The notes below the pieces were generated by a model. It ran no database searches. It was not told the origin of the DNA and saw only the letters and a program-made list of their open reading frames with translations. Shown here piece after piece: positions 3,751-5,730 of a stretch of DNA of 5,730 bases (positions within the stretch are counted from its first letter, which is position 1; each line of letters opens with the position of its first letter). The stretch comes from Desulfoprunum sp. (GTDB lineage Bacteria; Desulfobacterota; Desulfobulbia; Desulfobulbales; Desulfocapsaceae), in the NCBI GenBank assembly GCA_030696435.1, contig JAUYSF010000231.1:1-5730 (forward strand). Direction: 5' to 3'. The position numbers were made by a program, and so were the translations under genes.

Positions 3751-5730
3751 TCAAGAGAACGCCAGGCTCTCTGTAAGCAATACCTCGACCTCATGACCGG
3801 AGTATCCCAATTTTTCAAGAGCTAGCCTGTAGCGATCGAGAGTTTCTCGGGCCTTCAGGTGATTGTGGCTTTTGAGGTACAGGGAATAGAGGAGACTTAT
3901 CAGTCGTTCATCTTGGAAATGGGTCCGCAAGGTCCGTTCAAGCAGGGAGATTGCCTCAGCGGATTGGCCCATCTTGGCCAGATTCTCTGCCCAGATAAGG
4001 GTGATTTCAATAAGACTGTTGATGAGCTGATCGCTGAAAGAGATAGTCTGTTCATTACAGAAGGAATCTTCCGGCCACAAGCCATTCCAGTAAGAAAGGG
4101 TAGTACGGAAGGTGTTGCCGGCCTGCCACCATTCGCCGTTTTTGCAGTGTTGTATTCCGAGTGATGCCATTTCGGCAAATTTAAAGGCATCTATGTGGGA
4201 GTGGTTCAATTCGAGAATACCCTTCTTCAGGGAGATATAGATCTTTGCAGATAAGGTAAGGCGGGTGGAAAGTTCTTTGCGAAGCCGATTCAATAATGTG
4301 TCAAAGCTCGCCCTGGCGTTTTCAGGAGGTTTGTCAGGCCAAAGTGCGAGCTGGGCATGCTCTTGACTGATACGCTGCCCTTTGGTGGTGAGCAGGAGTC
4401 CCAGAAGCTCTCTCTGGGATGGGCTGAAATTGCTGGCCCGGAATAGCGTTTGTCGACCGATGCTAATTTGGAAATTGTCCAGCAGGGAAAAATGCAGGAG
4501 AGGAATGATGTTGCCTGTATCGGAAAATGATACATCGAGCCTTTCCCTGGCAAGTTGCCGTGCAAAGGGCTTTTCGATGTCGCGCTGCACTGCAAGGGAC
4601 AGGAGTCGGATCATCATCGTTGGTTCCCACGTCCAGAAGTGATTAATACCGTGACGTTTCATGAGATTTAGCCCGATCCTGAGATCGCTCAGGGCAGCAG
4701 TAGGGCCTGCGGTAACCAGTTTGTGGAAGCTCAGGTTCAGATAAGCGCAAATTTGGAGAAAGGAAGAAGGAATCGACGTAACTATTTTCAGACCACGATC
4801 AAGAGAAAATTCGGCAAATTCCGACATGCCAAGACGGGAATAGACGGATCCGGCAATGATGGCGTTGAATGCTTCGTGAAAAGGGCCACCCGCTTTGGCT
4901 CGGAGTCGGATGGATTGAGTGATACAGCTCAAGGCATCCTGATTCACTCCGAGAAGCGCGTAACCAAATGCCTGCCATTGCAGAATCTGACTGTGCATAT
5001 GGTCGGTTGCAGCGCTTGAAGTGCTTCCCAGTCCTCTATTGAGGAGTTCCATTGCTTTTTCAGTTTTGCCCACGGAAAAAAGACTGCTGCTCCCCCAGAC
5101 ATACAGATAGGGGGCGGCGATAGTCTGGTCCAACACCTCCTGATCAATCGATGTTTCAAGTGCCTGTTGTTCTGCTGAGAAATTGAGATGATCTCCTGCT
5201 ATGGAATGATAGCAGAGATACATGATGCGAATGGTCAGCTTGTTGGCAGTTCCGACGAGTGGGTCGTTCAGCAGTGAGAAACAGATCTCTGCCTCTTTCA
5301 GAAACTTCGAGGTGTTGCCGTTCAGTAGTTCAATGTATCCCTGTATAAACCTGCTTGAGGCCGTGAAGCTGCGCAAGTCATGCTTACCTGCGAGAGTTGC
5401 GGCCATGGCGATATAGGTTCTGGCTTCATTCACTTTGGCATTAAAAAAGCACAAGCCAAACGCCAGATTGCTTGCCGCCATGATTTTAACATGTACGGGG
5501 AGGGTCTCGTTTTTCCGCAGGAGTTCCTCTGTGCGTGGCAGAAGCTTTGCTCCGAGATAAAAGCAACCTGAAACGACATAGTGATAATAGATGGTCAGGG
5601 AGAGTGAGATGATTTCACCGATCTCTTCACCTGTTTCTCTAAAGCCTGTCCGAGCGGTATCAAAAAATGGCAATGTGGTTTGTGGGATGTAGTCAATCTG
5701 CAAAAGACCGGTGTAGAGGGTAAGCCAGTT
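3751..5730 (-). CDS. SARP/BTAD-type transcriptional regulator with TPR region, C-terminal 659 residues (N-terminus beyond the right edge)
   Basis: Large cytoplasmic regulator; the frame is open to the window edge, so the start is missing. Residues about 1-400 of the visible part are all-helical, with repeated A/L/G/Y spacing of TPR type (for example KTEKAMELLNRGL and SEFAEFSLDRGL), as in MalT/AfsR-like signal-sensing regions. Residues about 411-510 form an OmpR-type winged helix: LLHFSLLDNFQISIGRQ, FSPSQRELLGLLL, and ALWPDKPPENARASFDTLLN followed by RLRKEL. Residues about 515-650 form the BTAD domain (IDAFKFAEM, AISLLERTL, KARETLDRYRLALEKLG). In classical SARP/AfsR proteins the winged helix and BTAD are N-terminal; here they are at the C-terminus. 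Proteins of this build often carry an NTPase module at the N-terminus, which would be outside the window. Its target genes and signal are unknown. It ends in TGA with no clear terminator. Confidence 0.88.
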   Translation of the reverse strand, partial: NWLTLYTGLLQIDYIPQTTLPFFDTARTGFRETGEEIGEIISLSLTIYYHYVVSGCFYLGAKLLPRTEELLRKNETLPVHVKIMAASNLAFGLCFFNAKVNEARTYIAMAATLAGKHDLRSFTASSRFIQGYIELLNGNTSKFLKEAEICFSLLNDPLVGTANKLTIRIMYLCYHSIAGDHLNFSAEQQALETSIDQEVLDQTIAAPYLYVWGSSSLFSVGKTEKAMELLNRGLGSTSSAATDHMHSQILQWQAFGYALLGVNQDALSCITQSIRLRAKAGGPFHEAFNAIIAGSVYSRLGMSEFAEFSLDRGLKIVTSIPSSFLQICAYLNLSFHKLVTAGPTAALSDLRIGLNLMKRHGINHFWTWEPTMMIRLLSLAVQRDIEKPFARQLARERLDVSFSDTGNIIPLLHFSLLDNFQISIGRQTLFRASNFSPSQRELLGLLLTTKGQRISQEHAQLALWPDKPPENARASFDTLLNRLRKELSTRLTLSAKIYISLKKGILELNHSHIDAFKFAEMASLGIQHCKNGEWWQAGNTFRTTLSYWNGLWPEDSFCNEQTISFSDQLINSLIEITLIWAENLAKMGQSAEAISLLERTLRTHFQDERLISLLYSLYLKSHNHLKARETLDRYRLALEKLGYSGHEVEVLLTESLAFS

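Noticed and set aside
3684..3776. GTG-initiated 30-codon plus-strand frame after a GGGAG-like string
   Set aside because: Spacing to the Shine-Dalgarno is too short, there is no family match, and it overlaps the end of the SARP gene.
3859..5571. Several open frames of 60-100 codons on both strands inside the SARP gene
   Set aside because: They are shadows of the long coding frame, without ribosome sites or recognisable motifs.

Overview
The window looks like part of a Desulfobacterota-type (deltaproteobacterial) chromosome. This is inferred from a HesB/IscA-like protein with an in-frame UGA (selenocysteine), a sigma-54-type promoter in front of an orphan flagellar rod-type gene, a 'mixed' Gly/Lys phosphofructokinase, and a large SARP/BTAD-type regulator. 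No rRNA, tRNA, insertion sequence, CRISPR array or phage gene was seen. The species cannot be named from the sequence alone.

Layout, left to right. (1) Positions 1-362, minus: the first 120 codons of clpB, running off the left edge, preceded by a 7-bp dyad at its probable start-site region. (2) Positions 513-544: a clear hairpin terminator. (3) Positions 625-966, minus: a 113-residue HesB-like selenoprotein. UGA at 859-861 stands where the family has its first conserved cysteine, and a bacterial-type SECIS hairpin (822-840) follows at the expected distance. Conventional ORF calling breaks this gene at the UGA. (4) Positions 967-1344: an AT-rich divergent intergenic region with short dyads and candidate promoters. 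(5) Positions 1345-2454 and 2468-3142, plus: a two-gene unit of 6-phosphofructokinase and an endonuclease-III-superfamily DNA glycosylase that lacks both the AP-lyase lysine and the fourth cluster cysteine. (6) Positions 3139-3492, minus: an orphan FlgC-like rod protein. It converges on the glycosylase gene with a shared CTAG double stop, and its probable terminator lies inside the glycosylase coding sequence. (7) Positions 3493-3750: a GG-N10-GC sigma-54 promoter with two adjacent perfect dyads upstream, a plausible enhancer-binding-protein site. (8) Positions 3751-5730, minus: the C-terminal 659 residues of a large TPR regulator ending in a winged helix plus BTAD domain, running off the right edge.

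The genes do not form one pathway. They cover protein disaggregation (ClpB), Fe-S or redox chemistry (HesB selenoprotein), glycolysis (Pfk), base-excision repair, motility and transcription control. The most notable object is the selenoprotein with its recoding element. It also has an 11-bp alternative hairpin that is mutually exclusive with the SECIS. The second is the sigma-54 control region of the FlgC-like gene.
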